Shown here one piece after another: positions 8,648 to 17,033 of a DNA stretch of 45,009 nucleotides (positions within the stretch are counted from its first letter, which is position 1; every line of letters starts with the position of its first letter). A program made the translations under genes and the position numbers. Source of the DNA: a virus; the IMG/VR virus record IMGVR_UViG_3300045960_000031, positions 1 to 45,009 of that record, one strand, 5' to 3'. The notes under the pieces were generated by a model that saw nothing but the letters and a program-made list of their open reading frames with translations, did not search any database and was not told where the DNA came from.

Positions 8648-8673
8648 GGGGGTGGCCCTCACGGGCTGCCCCC
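8648..8673 (+). terminator. GC-rich hairpin after decoration copy 1
   Basis: The arms GGGGGTGGCCC and GGGCTGCCCCC pair over 11 positions (two are G-U wobbles) around a TCAC loop, 11 bases after the stop. No T-tract follows, so complete termination is unlikely. It more probably slows decay of the mRNA 3-prime end or partly attenuates transcription. A similar hairpin follows copy 2, so the gene-plus-hairpin unit may have been duplicated. Confidence 0.5.
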
Positions 8674-8692
8674 TCCGGGAAAAGGAGAGTAA

Positions 8693-9127
8693 ATGTTATT
8701 TCAGCGTATTAGCCAGACTGACCCCGAAAAGGTTTTTGTTATAGTCAAAAACTCTTATGACACGGCGAGTCTTACTAATGGACAGGTTGCCGAGTGGGAC
8801 TATACAACTGATGCCGATGGGGTCAGTGTAACCAAGCCGTCATCTACGGATACTCACGGCTTCGGAATATGCGGAGTTGTAGCAGAAACGATAGCACTTG
8901 ATGCGTATGGTCTAGTGCAGGTTTATGGATATCATGGTGCTGCCTTGGTTGATGGGTCAAGCGGGCTTGCGGCTGGGAGTGCATTGGGCACGTTCAGCGC
9001 AGCTTTCAACTTGATTCATTTTTCGACCGGCAGTAATCAGATTTTAAAGTTCCCCTGCGCTTTTTGTATGGAGACCTATTCTACAGGTGCGGCTGCTGCG
9101 AAGAAGGTTTTTATTAAAGCACTTTAA
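8693..9127 (+). CDS. Putative head decoration protein, copy 2, 144 aa
   Basis: This is a tandem paralogue of the gene at 8209, with its own AAAGGAG site. The two proteins differ at scattered positions and by a two-residue insertion near residue 51 (SSTDTHGFG against AGTHGFA). The last 45 residues are almost identical. The pattern looks like an old duplication with both copies kept, possibly to make a mixed decoration lattice. It has no similarity to known immunoglobulin-type Hoc proteins by eye. Confidence 0.65.
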   Translation: MLFQRISQTDPEKVFVIVKNSYDTASLTNGQVAEWDYTTDADGVSVTKPSSTDTHGFGICGVVAETIALDAYGLVQVYGYHGAALVDGSSGLAAGSALGTFSAAFNLIHFSTGSNQILKFPCAFCMETYSTGAAAAKKVFIKAL

Positions 9128-9139
9128 CCCTTAACCTAC

Positions 9140-9167
9140 GGAGGCTCCGCCTTCGGGCGGGGTCTCC
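9140..9167 (+). terminator. GC-rich UUCG hairpin after decoration copy 2
   Basis: GGAGGCTCCGCC pairs with GGCGGGGTCTCC over 12 positions (two G-U wobbles) around a TTCG loop, a very stable RNA tetraloop. It lies 13 bases after the stop and just before the ribosome binding site of the next gene. Only TTC follows rather than a T-tract, so it is best read as a transcript stabiliser or partial attenuator marking the end of the head genes. Confidence 0.6.
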
Positions 9168-9179
9168 TTCGGAGGATGA

Positions 9180-9404
9180 ATGAAAAAATATGACAAAGAT
9201 GGTTCCTTTAGTGACCCAGTTGTAAGGTGTGACAGTTGTCAGAAGTTGCTTGAACGTAGTGATATACAAAAATACGGCTGCTGTAAACATTGCGGCGGAA
9301 GAAAAATTAGGAACGTCTTGGTGTTTAGCCCGGAAGAAAAACGGGAGATGGAGCAGTGGGGCATAGACCCCGATTTTCTTGCGCTCTTTGAAGGTAAAGA
9401 ATGA
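9180..9404 (+). CDS. Small zinc ribbon protein, 74 aa
   Basis: It has CDSC (about residues 18-21) and CKHC (about 39-42) separated by a short charged loop, so one zinc ribbon. The tail is FSPEEKREMEQWGIDPDFLALFE. A GGAGG box sits four bases before the ATG. The stop overlaps the glycosyltransferase fusion gene by four bases, so it is coupled to that cassette. Its role is unknown. A small adaptor for the enzyme next to it is one possibility. Confidence 0.65.
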   Translation: MKKYDKDGSFSDPVVRCDSCQKLLERSDIQKYGCCKHCGGRKIRNVLVFSPEEKREMEQWGIDPDFLALFEGKE

Positions 9405-10825
9405 TACTAGAAAAGCCACCCGAACGGAAAAAAGTAATCTTCATAGGGATGTCTTGTTATAACGGAGTATCACCGGAAACCCTAGAAGATATGATGCGGT
9501 TCGCCTTTCACCTCGGTAGAAGATACCCAGAGTATGACTTTTTTATCGGTATCAGAAGCAAGGCCGAACAGTTTAGGGCGAGGAATCAGCTTGTCGAGGG
9601 TGCGATACAAGTCGGCGCAGATTATTTACTGATGTTGGATGACGATCACGTTCTCGAATATGAGTATTCCAACAAGCCGACTGACAAGTACGATTTTTTA
9701 AGGAAACTGATTGCCCACTTAGAGGCCGACCAAAAACGTGGGATTGTGGGAGTCTTGTATTTTCAGAGGGGCATGGACTGTAGGCCGGTTTTGTTGAGGG
9801 CAGCACAGGGCGGCGGTTATGTCATGTACCGTGATGACGAACTTAAATACGAACTTCAAGAGGTGGACGTAACCGGCGGCGGATGTATGTTGTGCCGGAT
9901 GGAGATATTTGAAAAAATTCCTTCTCCGTGGTTCGCACCTGAGTTTGAATACGGGACTGACATTCAGGTCTGCAAGGCAACTAAGGAAGCTGGTTATACG
10001 GTCTGGTGTGATACTTCGATTGAGATAGGTCATGTTCAAGATAACAGATTAGTTGTCACATCGAAAAACCGCCATAAAGTATATATTGAGTCCTTGCTTC
10101 AGGGTGTAAAGCCCGGTGTTGAATATACCGAACTTGATACAAGCGGGGTGATAAATTTATACAGGATGGATGTCATGGAATATCTGTCCATGAAAATGAA
10201 GAAGGAAATCGACCTCGAAGAAATCAACCGCATGGCATACGAGTATGACAAAAAATATTCTGTGTATTTTAAGATGCACCCCAACCATGATGATTACTAC
10301 AAGTCATTAGGTTATGAGCAACTAGCAAGACAATGTTTCTATCATGGGAAATTAACAAGCGTCAAGTTCATGCACTTTATTTTCGGCCTTCTTGCGCCGT
10401 TGGCTGGTAGTGGTAGATACGGCCTTGATTTTGGATGTGGTTCAACCCCGACAGGTTTTGAATTGGCTATGCAGGGACACAAGATGGATTTTGTCGATCT
10501 CGACGGAACACCGGCTTATGAGTTCACAAAATGGCGTGCAGAGAAACGGGGGATAAAGTGCGGCTGGGAAATGAAAGGCCCCTATGATTTTGTTCTCATG
10601 CTTGATGTAATAGAGCATTTAGAGAACTGGCGAGAGATCATGGGCGATATTTGCAACCGAATGAATGACGATGGAATATTAGTAACAAACTTTTTTATTA
10701 TGTTGGATTCCGTAAACCCGGAACATATTAATATGGATCACGATGCAGTGGGTAAGTTTTTAATGGATCGTGGGATTTATACGATCAATAAACTGTTTTG
10801 GGTAAAGACGGGGATGCTCCGATGA
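9401..10825 (+). CDS. Glycosyltransferase-methyltransferase fusion, 474 aa
   Basis: Residues 1 to about 230 look like a GT-A glycosyltransferase: VIFIGMSCYNG at the start, ARNQLVEGAIQVGADYLLMLDDDH with the DxD-type acidic cluster at D80-D82, and a VTGGGCMLCRMEIF segment as in GT2-like enzymes. After a linker, a class I SAM methyltransferase domain begins with GLDFGCG at residues 341-347 and continues to VLMLDVIEHL. The fusion implies addition of a sugar followed by methylation. It lies among head genes. The acceptor, whether virion protein or host polymer, is unknown. Confidence 0.8.
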   Translation: MILEKPPERKKVIFIGMSCYNGVSPETLEDMMRFAFHLGRRYPEYDFFIGIRSKAEQFRARNQLVEGAIQVGADYLLMLDDDHVLEYEYSNKPTDKYDFLRKLIAHLEADQKRGIVGVLYFQRGMDCRPVLLRAAQGGGYVMYRDDELKYELQEVDVTGGGCMLCRMEIFEKIPSPWFAPEFEYGTDIQVCKATKEAGYTVWCDTSIEIGHVQDNRLVVTSKNRHKVYIESLLQGVKPGVEYTELDTSGVINLYRMDVMEYLSMKMKKEIDLEEINRMAYEYDKKYSVYFKMHPNHDDYYKSLGYEQLARQCFYHGKLTSVKFMHFIFGLLAPLAGSGRYGLDFGCGSTPTGFELAMQGHKMDFVDLDGTPAYEFTKWRAEKRGIKCGWEMKGPYDFVLMLDVIEHLENWREIMGDICNRMNDDGILVTNFFIMLDSVNPEHINMDHDAVGKFLMDRGIYTINKLFWVKTGMLR

Positions 10826-11457
10826 AAATATGTGTGTGCGGATGGTATTTCTACGACGGATTTTATTCTGAGATGTGGAAGATCAAAGAGAAACATCCCG
10901 TGTTTATCGTAGCGCATAAAAATGATCCAATGCTTAGAATTGTAGATTTACCTTATGTAGTGATTCCTAATACGGGTTTGGAGTTTGGCGCATACAATCA
11001 TTACCTGATGAATATCTGGGAAGGCGGGAATGTGCTATTTACTCACGATGATGTAGCGATTCTTCCTACCATTAAGGATTATGAGATCAAAGGTGATAGC
11101 GAGATATGGGATGAAATTTCCAACCTTACAGTAGATCAGGCATATATCTTTCAAAATCGTGCGGAGGATATTGCGGCTGCCGGTATGCACGGTAGAATGT
11201 TTTTTATGTCAGAGAGACTTTTGGAATGGTTTAAAGAATGTGGTGGTTTTTGGCACGACCCATTAAATACCGGGTATTTGGGTGAAGGAGAAAGGCCAGC
11301 CCATGTGATGGGATACAACATGGCAATTAATGCGTTTAATGAAAGATTAGCGCATTCTCACATGGATGTAAGGAATAAGTTGTTTATACCCTCTCTTGCT
11401 TTAGGCAAAAGAGGAAAATTTAAAGGAGGTATAGACCCGAATGAGCAGCATACTTAA
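10822..11457 (+). CDS. Glycosyltransferase-like protein, 211 aa
   Basis: I chose ATG 10822, which overlaps the previous stop (ATGA). An upstream ATG at 10798 lies inside the fusion gene. The NTGLEFGAYNHYL segment resembles the NxGxDxGAY signature of rhamnan-synthesis-F-type and related glycosyltransferases, and LFTHDDV gives a possible metal-binding acidic pair. It is followed by GFWHDPLNTGY. It probably acts with the fusion enzyme upstream to build or extend a glycan. The family assignment is tentative. Confidence 0.6.
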   Translation: MKICVCGWYFYDGFYSEMWKIKEKHPVFIVAHKNDPMLRIVDLPYVVIPNTGLEFGAYNHYLMNIWEGGNVLFTHDDVAILPTIKDYEIKGDSEIWDEISNLTVDQAYIFQNRAEDIAAAGMHGRMFFMSERLLEWFKECGGFWHDPLNTGYLGEGERPAHVMGYNMAINAFNERLAHSHMDVRNKLFIPSLALGKRGKFKGGIDPNEQHT

Positions 11458-11764
11458 AAGGACAATTTTCATCTGCCCAAAGGACGATGGTACTTACCGT
11501 TGGTTCGGTTGGGCGCAGACCGTCACCGGGGTTGGGATTTGTGCGGAGACCTTCAGCCAGATGAGTGGACAGGCAGCGCACGACCCCCATTTTAACAGGG
11601 ACAGGCTTGCGACGGACTTCACGGATGATATGAGGATTGTCCACGATGTAAAGCTCGTCGATGAGGGACAGGCTTTCAAGGCTATCAATTTCGATATTGA
11701 TAACTCGCCCCTACACGGTGGGGTTTATCCAGTGAGTTCAAACTCATGGACAATACCCTCATAG
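11441..11764 (+). CDS. Hypothetical protein, 107 aa
   Basis: AAAGGAGG at 11422-11429 precedes ATG 11441, and the gene overlaps its neighbours by 17 and 19 bases. The product is a mixed alpha/beta protein of ordinary composition (RTIFICPKDDGTYRWFGWAQT). I recognise no family. Being sandwiched between a glycosyltransferase and a methyltransferase with overlapping frames, it may belong to the same modification unit, or it may be a small virion protein. Confidence 0.6.
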   Translation: MSSILKRTIFICPKDDGTYRWFGWAQTVTGVGICAETFSQMSGQAAHDPHFNRDRLATDFTDDMRIVHDVKLVDEGQAFKAINFDIDNSPLHGGVYPVSSNSWTIPS

Positions 11765-12288
11765 ACGAATATGTAAAGAAAATAAGGGAACAGTCGACAG
11801 TCGGATTGAACTTAGGTTGTGGGACTCTTTTAATCAAGGGATTGACAAACTGCGATCTCTACAATCCGAAGGCCAACAAGAAGCTGGATGCGCTCGACTT
11901 GTCTGAATATAAAGACGAGTCGGTTGACTTGATAGAGGCGCACCACCTCTTGGAACATTTTACTTATGTCGAAAGAGAGAAGGCGTTAAAGGAATGGTAC
12001 AGGGTTTTGCATCCAAGGGGCTACTTAATAATTTCTTGCCCGGATATGTCAAACATCCTGCGCTTTTTTCTTGCGCTTGAAAAAGTAAACTGGCACGCCA
12101 TTGAGTTGTATATTTACGGCGGCCAGGAGACACCAGGGCAGTTTCATAAATCGTGCTATTCCCCCGATTACTTGACTTACTTGCTTCAGAAGTCTGGGTT
12201 TACCCTAGATATGATTCTTCCGGGTTTTCCCCGCAGACCAACACCTTCATTTGGGGTGATAGCGAGAAAGGAGATCAAGAATGGCTAA
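11746..12288 (+). CDS. Class I SAM-dependent methyltransferase, 180 aa
   Basis: Motif I GLNLGCGT is at residues 20-27, followed by a second acidic strand (NCDLYNPKANKKLDALDLSEY), a LLEHF segment after motif II and VLHPRGYLIISCPDM as motif III. This is the small Methyltransf_11-like layout often found in glycan biosynthesis cassettes. It overlaps the previous gene and is the last of the cassette beginning at 9180. A sugar or small-molecule acceptor is more likely than DNA, since no DNA-methylase catalytic motif is present. Confidence 0.8.
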   Translation: MDNTLIDEYVKKIREQSTVGLNLGCGTLLIKGLTNCDLYNPKANKKLDALDLSEYKDESVDLIEAHHLLEHFTYVEREKALKEWYRVLHPRGYLIISCPDMSNILRFFLALEKVNWHAIELYIYGGQETPGQFHKSCYSPDYLTYLLQKSGFTLDMILPGFPRRPTPSFGVIARKEIKNG

Positions 12289-12613
12289 TGCACCAATTAT
12301 TACAAAGGACAAAAATCCCATAAGAGTATATAGCGATACCGTAACCGCTGCGGTAGAAATATTTCCAGCAAGCCAAAGTATCGCAATATCGGCAATCAAA
12401 TTTGTTGGGTTTACCACCGCAGGACATAAAGCAGAATTGACTGATGCGTCTGGTCATACTGTTTGGAAGGATGCTGTAGATGCTCCAGGGACGAATGGTA
12501 CGCCATCAACATACAATTCTTTTGATCCTCCATTGTTTGCAAGGGGTCTTAGCGTTTGCGATTTAGATTCTGGAGAGTTGTTTATTTATAAAGCGACCAA
12601 TGAACGATCTTGA
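12281..12613 (+). CDS. Probable small virion protein, 110 aa
   Basis: A good AAAGGAG site is eight bases before ATG 12281. The protein is beta-rich and Thr/Ala/Ser-rich (SDTVTAAVEIFPASQSIAISAIKFVGFTTAG), with an AELTDASGHTVWKDA segment like small fibre or decoration modules. It is similar in style to the 74-residue product at 24331. No catalytic motif is seen. A structural role is inferred from composition and from the adaptor genes that follow. Confidence 0.55.
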   Translation: MANAPIITKDKNPIRVYSDTVTAAVEIFPASQSIAISAIKFVGFTTAGHKAELTDASGHTVWKDAVDAPGTNGTPSTYNSFDPPLFARGLSVCDLDSGELFIYKATNERS

Positions 12614-13253
12614 GACAGAAGTCCTTAAACTAATCGGGGAGAATGTATCTTCTCCCGATGTGTTCACCGATGACACAACTGGCATGGCGCAGATACGGGA
12701 TAGCCTGAATCTAAGTATCCAATTGATGTGCATGGTAACGGGGTCTTATACGAAGACTTATTTTCTCCCTCTGCGCGAGGATTGTCAGTTTTACCGCCTA
12801 CAGTGGGAAAGGGACCATTTTGGGTACATTAAACAGGCATGGGATCGAGAAAGACAGTTTCGATTAAGCCAGACGAGTGTAGGTAAGTTGAGCAACGAAG
12901 ATCCCCGGTGGATGGAGATACAAGGCCCCCCGGAGGCATACTTTCACCTAGGATACAATGTAGTCGGTATTTACATGAAACCATCCAGCTCAAACATAGT
13001 GCTTGATTTGGATTGTGTGGTTATACCCCAGTATTACGTCACCGACACCGACCCTGTTAAGTTACGGGAGAATTATGAGCGAGCGACGATTCAGTTAGCA
13101 GTGAGTGAGTTTTATGCCTCAATAGGTAACGCAGAACGAGCGACTGAGTGGTTCAAAAAAGCCCTGGAAACGGCGGGGTTGGCTAAGATGCACCCCTGGT
13201 ATGCAGAACAGATTCACCAATTTGGCGGGTATAGAACGAATAAGAAACAATGA
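12600..13253 (+). CDS. Probable head-tail adaptor, 217 aa
   Basis: The frame begins inside the end of the previous gene, a coupled overlap. The N-terminus NDLETEVLKLIGENVSSPDVFTDD and the later EFYASIGNAERATEWFKKALETAG have the helical layout of podovirus adaptor or connector proteins that follow the head genes. A central aromatic beta region (YFHLGYNVVGIYMKP) follows. I name it from position and general layout, without a diagnostic motif. Confidence 0.6.
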   Translation: MNDLETEVLKLIGENVSSPDVFTDDTTGMAQIRDSLNLSIQLMCMVTGSYTKTYFLPLREDCQFYRLQWERDHFGYIKQAWDRERQFRLSQTSVGKLSNEDPRWMEIQGPPEAYFHLGYNVVGIYMKPSSSNIVLDLDCVVIPQYYVTDTDPVKLRENYERATIQLAVSEFYASIGNAERATEWFKKALETAGLAKMHPWYAEQIHQFGGYRTNKKQ

Positions 13254-14293
13254 CGACCTTTAATCAATCATTAACTCGCATTAAAAGATTTCTCCGAGAC
13301 CCTGATAATAATATATGGTCCGATGAAGATATAAGGGTCTTTTGGAATGATGCACAAATCGAGGTTGCACAGAAGATAGGTTACATCGAAAGAGTTCATT
13401 CCTATCGCTATCCCCCTCTCTATGCGGTCTCTTATTTATACGATTGGGAATATCAACACCTTGCGGGTGATAAATACAAATGTCTTTATGAGTGGACACA
13501 AAGGGATGTAGTAGTTTGTTATCCTTGGGAGCCGGGATATTATCTTACATCAATGGACACCCCCGATGATGGGTCTAGGGTGACTTATGTTTGGGAAACT
13601 GAATACTGCACACCTGCGGATGTTGTGAGACTTCCCCTTCACGAAAAATTTCATAAGGCTAAATTTGTGGCCTTTGACGAACGGCAAGTCGATCCCTTGA
13701 GCGAAAAACAGATCGCACTCGAAGATTCATATTATCGTACTACTACTGGCGAACCGATAAATTACTACCGTCCTGATCTCTTTCATAATCATATTGTGCT
13801 TTATCCGAGACCATCTAGTGTAACGTGGGATGACGCCTCCTGGCTTTTAACCGATGCCTCGGAAAGTTTCGGTACGGCAGCAAGTGATGGAATAATTTCT
13901 TATAAAGAAGATGCTTTTGATGAAACAGGCTATGGGGTTATTTACGACACCATTGATACAGATGGGCATCTTTTTATGATTTTTGAGTCACTTCCCGATG
14001 ATGTTGATAACGAGGAAGATACCTGGGATGATGAATTGACCTGGTGGGTGTCTTTTATGATTCCGACAGTAGAACAGGCTACCCTAGAGAGATGTTATGG
14101 AGCAGATACTGATGGTTTCATTCCGTCATTAAGGGATTACTGGCAGATGCGGAAGGAAGTATCTATTGCCGGTATTAAGCAGTTCAAAAATAACAGGATG
14201 TCGGACAGGGATTTTAGGATAGGTGGAGAGAAACAGATGGGTCTTTCTCCCCATCCGAGACTTCCCAGTAGATATCCAAGGGTATATCCGTGA
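13250..14293 (+). CDS. Probable adaptor or stopper protein, 347 aa
   Basis: ATGA overlap with the gene before. The N-terminus FNQSLTRIKRFLRDPDNNIWSDEDIRVFWNDAQIEVAQKI is the helical start common to phage head-tail connection proteins of gp4/gp6 type. The middle is Trp/Tyr-rich and beta, and the C-terminus (EQATLERCYGADTDGF, IKQFKNNRMSDRDF) is helical. It is long for a simple adaptor, so extra domains are probably inserted. Its place between the adaptor and the gp10-like gene supports a head-tail joining role. Confidence 0.6.
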   Translation: MTTFNQSLTRIKRFLRDPDNNIWSDEDIRVFWNDAQIEVAQKIGYIERVHSYRYPPLYAVSYLYDWEYQHLAGDKYKCLYEWTQRDVVVCYPWEPGYYLTSMDTPDDGSRVTYVWETEYCTPADVVRLPLHEKFHKAKFVAFDERQVDPLSEKQIALEDSYYRTTTGEPINYYRPDLFHNHIVLYPRPSSVTWDDASWLLTDASESFGTAASDGIISYKEDAFDETGYGVIYDTIDTDGHLFMIFESLPDDVDNEEDTWDDELTWWVSFMIPTVEQATLERCYGADTDGFIPSLRDYWQMRKEVSIAGIKQFKNNRMSDRDFRIGGEKQMGLSPHPRLPSRYPRVYP

Positions 14294-14358
14294 GTGATTT
14301 ACTTGACCTGATAGTACGGTTACAAAATCAATATGACACTATGGGGGACCCCTTTTGA
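14290..14358 (+). CDS. Possible 22-residue peptide
   Basis: A GTG start in a GTGA overlap leads to a 22-codon frame (SDLLDLIVRLQNQYDTMGDPF). Coupling is the only support. It may just be leader sequence for the next gene, whose own start at 14371 has only a weak GAGGATG-type site. Confidence 0.25.
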   Translation: MSDLLDLIVRLQNQYDTMGDPF

Positions 14359-14370
14359 GGATGTGGTAAT

Positions 14371-15378
14371 ATGTCGTTAAAGTTTATACCAACCGGATTT
14401 TTGGACATTGCTACCGATTCTTCTATTTTACCCAAGGAGGTATCGGATAAGATTGAAGTCTCTGGGGCGATGCGTAGTTGCACCAACCTGCATCTTGATA
14501 AATCTGGTGTTGCTTCTACCCGCAGAGGTTCAAGCAAGATAAATGCAACAACAATGTACCAAACTACTCCGACTTTGCTTATGGAGCAAAATGGAGATAG
14601 GTATGTTTTTGGTGGCGGTACAATTTATAAAAACGAAAACCCGATTGATACAGGATATAGTACTTTTCCTTGGAGTGCCATAAAATACAATCCATATAAT
14701 TCTATCATAGAAAGCATTTATGCCCTTAATGGTGCAGACAGAATAAGAATCTCCGGCACTGATATTTATCAATGGGGCCTTGAACCTCCCGGATTTCCTA
14801 TTACTTGTTCTGCCGGATCAAAAACCGGATTGACTGGAAGTTATGATGCCGAATATTCCTTTGCAAAAAAAGACGGCGATATAGTTATTTCAGAGTCAAA
14901 TCCTTCTCCAGCAAACACAGAAACGACATCTTTAACCGATCAATCCTTAAATATGAAAATTACACCACCGGATAATTATGTGGATATAAATACACTTAGG
15001 ATTTATCGCACTGATCTTTCCGGGGTGCATTATTATTTTGATCGAGATTTGAATTTTATGGGTGATATAGATTATTCCTATACTTATTTATGGGAAGATG
15101 GTTTATTGACCGGTATGGGTTATCACTGTACTTCTCTTATCAGTTCATCACCAAAAGTTATTTCTTATTGCGATACATTATCTGATGGGACGGGAACCTG
15201 GGATATAGCATCCGGCGCAGGGGTTGCCATTTCAATAAACACTGTTACTAAATATGAAGGCGCGGGTTCTTTGAAAATAATCGTACCGGAATCGACAACG
15301 GCTATCGTTGTTTATACTATAACAACCGCCGTTGATTTAAGTTCATATAATAGTTTAAATGCGTGGTTTTATGTCTGA
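14371..15378 (+). CDS. N-terminal half of a gp10-like tail stopper protein, 335 aa (probably split gene)
   Basis: The start (FIPTGFLDIATDSS, AMRSCTNLHLDKSGVASTRRG) is the typical opening of P22 gp10-like packaged-DNA stabilisation proteins. It continues through DSTNTLRIYRTDLSG-like text (INTLRIYRTDLSGVHYYF) to a jelly-roll domain. That domain stops at LSSYNSLNAWFYV, halfway through the usual fold. The missing later strands appear at the start of the gene at 17030. The stop overlaps the first GNAT-like gene by eight bases. Codon use is more AT-rich than the head genes. Probably a gene split by insertion. Confidence 0.65.
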   Translation: MSLKFIPTGFLDIATDSSILPKEVSDKIEVSGAMRSCTNLHLDKSGVASTRRGSSKINATTMYQTTPTLLMEQNGDRYVFGGGTIYKNENPIDTGYSTFPWSAIKYNPYNSIIESIYALNGADRIRISGTDIYQWGLEPPGFPITCSAGSKTGLTGSYDAEYSFAKKDGDIVISESNPSPANTETTSLTDQSLNMKITPPDNYVDINTLRIYRTDLSGVHYYFDRDLNFMGDIDYSYTYLWEDGLLTGMGYHCTSLISSSPKVISYCDTLSDGTGTWDIASGAGVAISINTVTKYEGAGSLKIIVPESTTAIVVYTITTAVDLSSYNSLNAWFYV

Positions 15379-16531
15379 GAAAATATTTAAGGCAAGAGAA
15401 TTAATTGCTAAATATCGGTTGGAACAAACACAACCCGGAGCCAAAGATACGTCTACCGAGTTTATGCAAGATATTATAAAACTCGGATTTAAAGGTTATC
15501 AGGATTTTTACGAACAGAACAGGACTCTTGTTCTGCAAGAAATCAAAAGAGGTCTTGTGGGGGATATAAAACCGGGATTAAAAATAGTTCTGGCGACACC
15601 AGAAGATACGGATTTTTTACTCGATCTTTTGAGAAAGAGCTATCTCTATACCGAAGAAGAATGTCAGAAGTATGCAGATGCATGGTTACGCAACAAGACG
15701 ATATTTGCAATCAAGGTAATATGGGACAATAGAGTAATACAATGGGATACCTTTCATTACATAGATACCAATATCATTCATTCCGGTTTTGATACCCATG
15801 TCGAGCGTAGATTACCACAGTGGTTTTGGGCGCAGATATCAAAGAAGATGTATGGGATATTTCTATCACAGGGGATAAAAGAAATATACACAGCTATTAG
15901 AATAGATCGTAGGGATTACGCAGAAAAACTTAAAACCCTATATGGCGACAGAGAGATTGGGGAGACAGATAAATATATTCGTTTAGCCAATACGCTAGAG
16001 ATCGTTTTGAATAATATCGGCGATTGGCCCATAAGAAGAACAGTACCAGGGTGGAGATTTGAGAAGGGGGGATATGTAGCCAGGGAGGCCGCAGAGAGCG
16101 ATCTTCCGCAGTTGAGGGATGCTGCCGTTAATTCATGGGGTGATAGTCCAAGAAAAGAACTTGCTCTAAAGATTCTCAAAGACGACTGGGAGCTTTGCAA
16201 TGCTACGATATTGATTTTTCTACAAGAGAATAAAATTATCGGTGGACTTGTAATACGGGAAAAGGAACCAACGATAAGTTCTTTAAGTTTTCCCTTTCGG
16301 CGCGATTCTTATGCTACAAACTATTTGCAAATTGCCCATGAAGCAAATATGCAATGGCAAAAAGGGGCAGGCTATAAGAAAACGATTATTGGGATTGAAA
16401 CTGAATTGTTTAACAGAAAAATAGTGCAAGGGATAGAAGTCACATCCATAGAAGAATATGAAAAGAGTTATGGGTGGACACAGCCAACAACAGAACAAGA
16501 TATTACGTTTATGACTTTAGATATAGAATAA
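15371..16531 (+). CDS. GNAT-like acyltransferase, two-domain, 386 aa
   Basis: I chose ATG 15371 over 15359, although it has no strong ribosome binding site. It overlaps the stopper half by eight bases. The N-terminal half (KIVLATPEDTDFLLDLLRKSYLYTEEECQKYAD) and the C-terminal half (YVAREAAESDLPQLRDAAVNSW, ILIFLQENKIIGGLVIREKEP) each resemble a GNAT acetyltransferase unit, so it may be a tandem pair. GNAT-fold proteins occur in some podovirus tail clusters. The acyl acceptor is unknown. Its location inside an otherwise contiguous stopper gene suggests insertion. Confidence 0.55.
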   Translation: MSEKIFKARELIAKYRLEQTQPGAKDTSTEFMQDIIKLGFKGYQDFYEQNRTLVLQEIKRGLVGDIKPGLKIVLATPEDTDFLLDLLRKSYLYTEEECQKYADAWLRNKTIFAIKVIWDNRVIQWDTFHYIDTNIIHSGFDTHVERRLPQWFWAQISKKMYGIFLSQGIKEIYTAIRIDRRDYAEKLKTLYGDREIGETDKYIRLANTLEIVLNNIGDWPIRRTVPGWRFEKGGYVAREAAESDLPQLRDAAVNSWGDSPRKELALKILKDDWELCNATILIFLQENKIIGGLVIREKEPTISSLSFPFRRDSYATNYLQIAHEANMQWQKGAGYKKTIIGIETELFNRKIVQGIEVTSIEEYEKSYGWTQPTTEQDITFMTLDIE

Positions 16532-16535
16532 ACTG

Positions 16536-17033
16536 ATGGCACTCAACCCGAAATCATTGATTATTTCTGATGATATTGTTGTTTTGTGGAGAGATTTTGC
16601 GAAAACCCTTGGTGGTTACGATATTCTCAAAAACGCTTACGGCGGTCATTGGCCTAGATTGCCGGTGAAAAATGAACGAGTAATTTCTTGGTATGATGAT
16701 GAAATATTAGTGGGTTGGTCCTCAGTTAGAAGAGATCCGGTAGAATCATATATTTTGGTTTCAATAGGTATATTTCCGAAATATTTTTTAAGAGGTTATT
16801 CAGTCGAGGTTTTTGCCAGAGCAGTAACGGATGGTTTTGAAACTTTTCCCGACGTGAAATGTGTACTTACTTCTATATTGAAAAAAAATGATACGCTTGT
16901 TAAGCATCATTTTGATTTAACAAAAAAATATACTTGGTGGAAATATGCGGGAGAAATCCTTTTACCATATTCCGGCGAACAGATATTATTTGGGACTTCA
17001 AGAATTGAATGGTTTGGTAGGCATATAAAATGA
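16536..17033 (+). CDS. GNAT-like protein, 165 aa
   Basis: It starts four bases after the previous gene and overlaps the next (ATGA). The middle reads ISWYDDEILVGWSSVRRD, then SYILVSIGIFPKYFLRGYSVEVFARAV, the beta4-alpha3 layout of a GNAT acetyltransferase, though a clear R/Q-x-x-G-x-G/A acetyl-CoA loop is not obvious (FLRGYSVE is the closest). It could be a degenerate or divergent member. The tight arrangement with 15371 suggests they work or were acquired together. Confidence 0.45.
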   Translation: MALNPKSLIISDDIVVLWRDFAKTLGGYDILKNAYGGHWPRLPVKNERVISWYDDEILVGWSSVRRDPVESYILVSIGIFPKYFLRGYSVEVFARAVTDGFETFPDVKCVLTSILKKNDTLVKHHFDLTKKYTWWKYAGEILLPYSGEQILFGTSRIEWFGRHIK

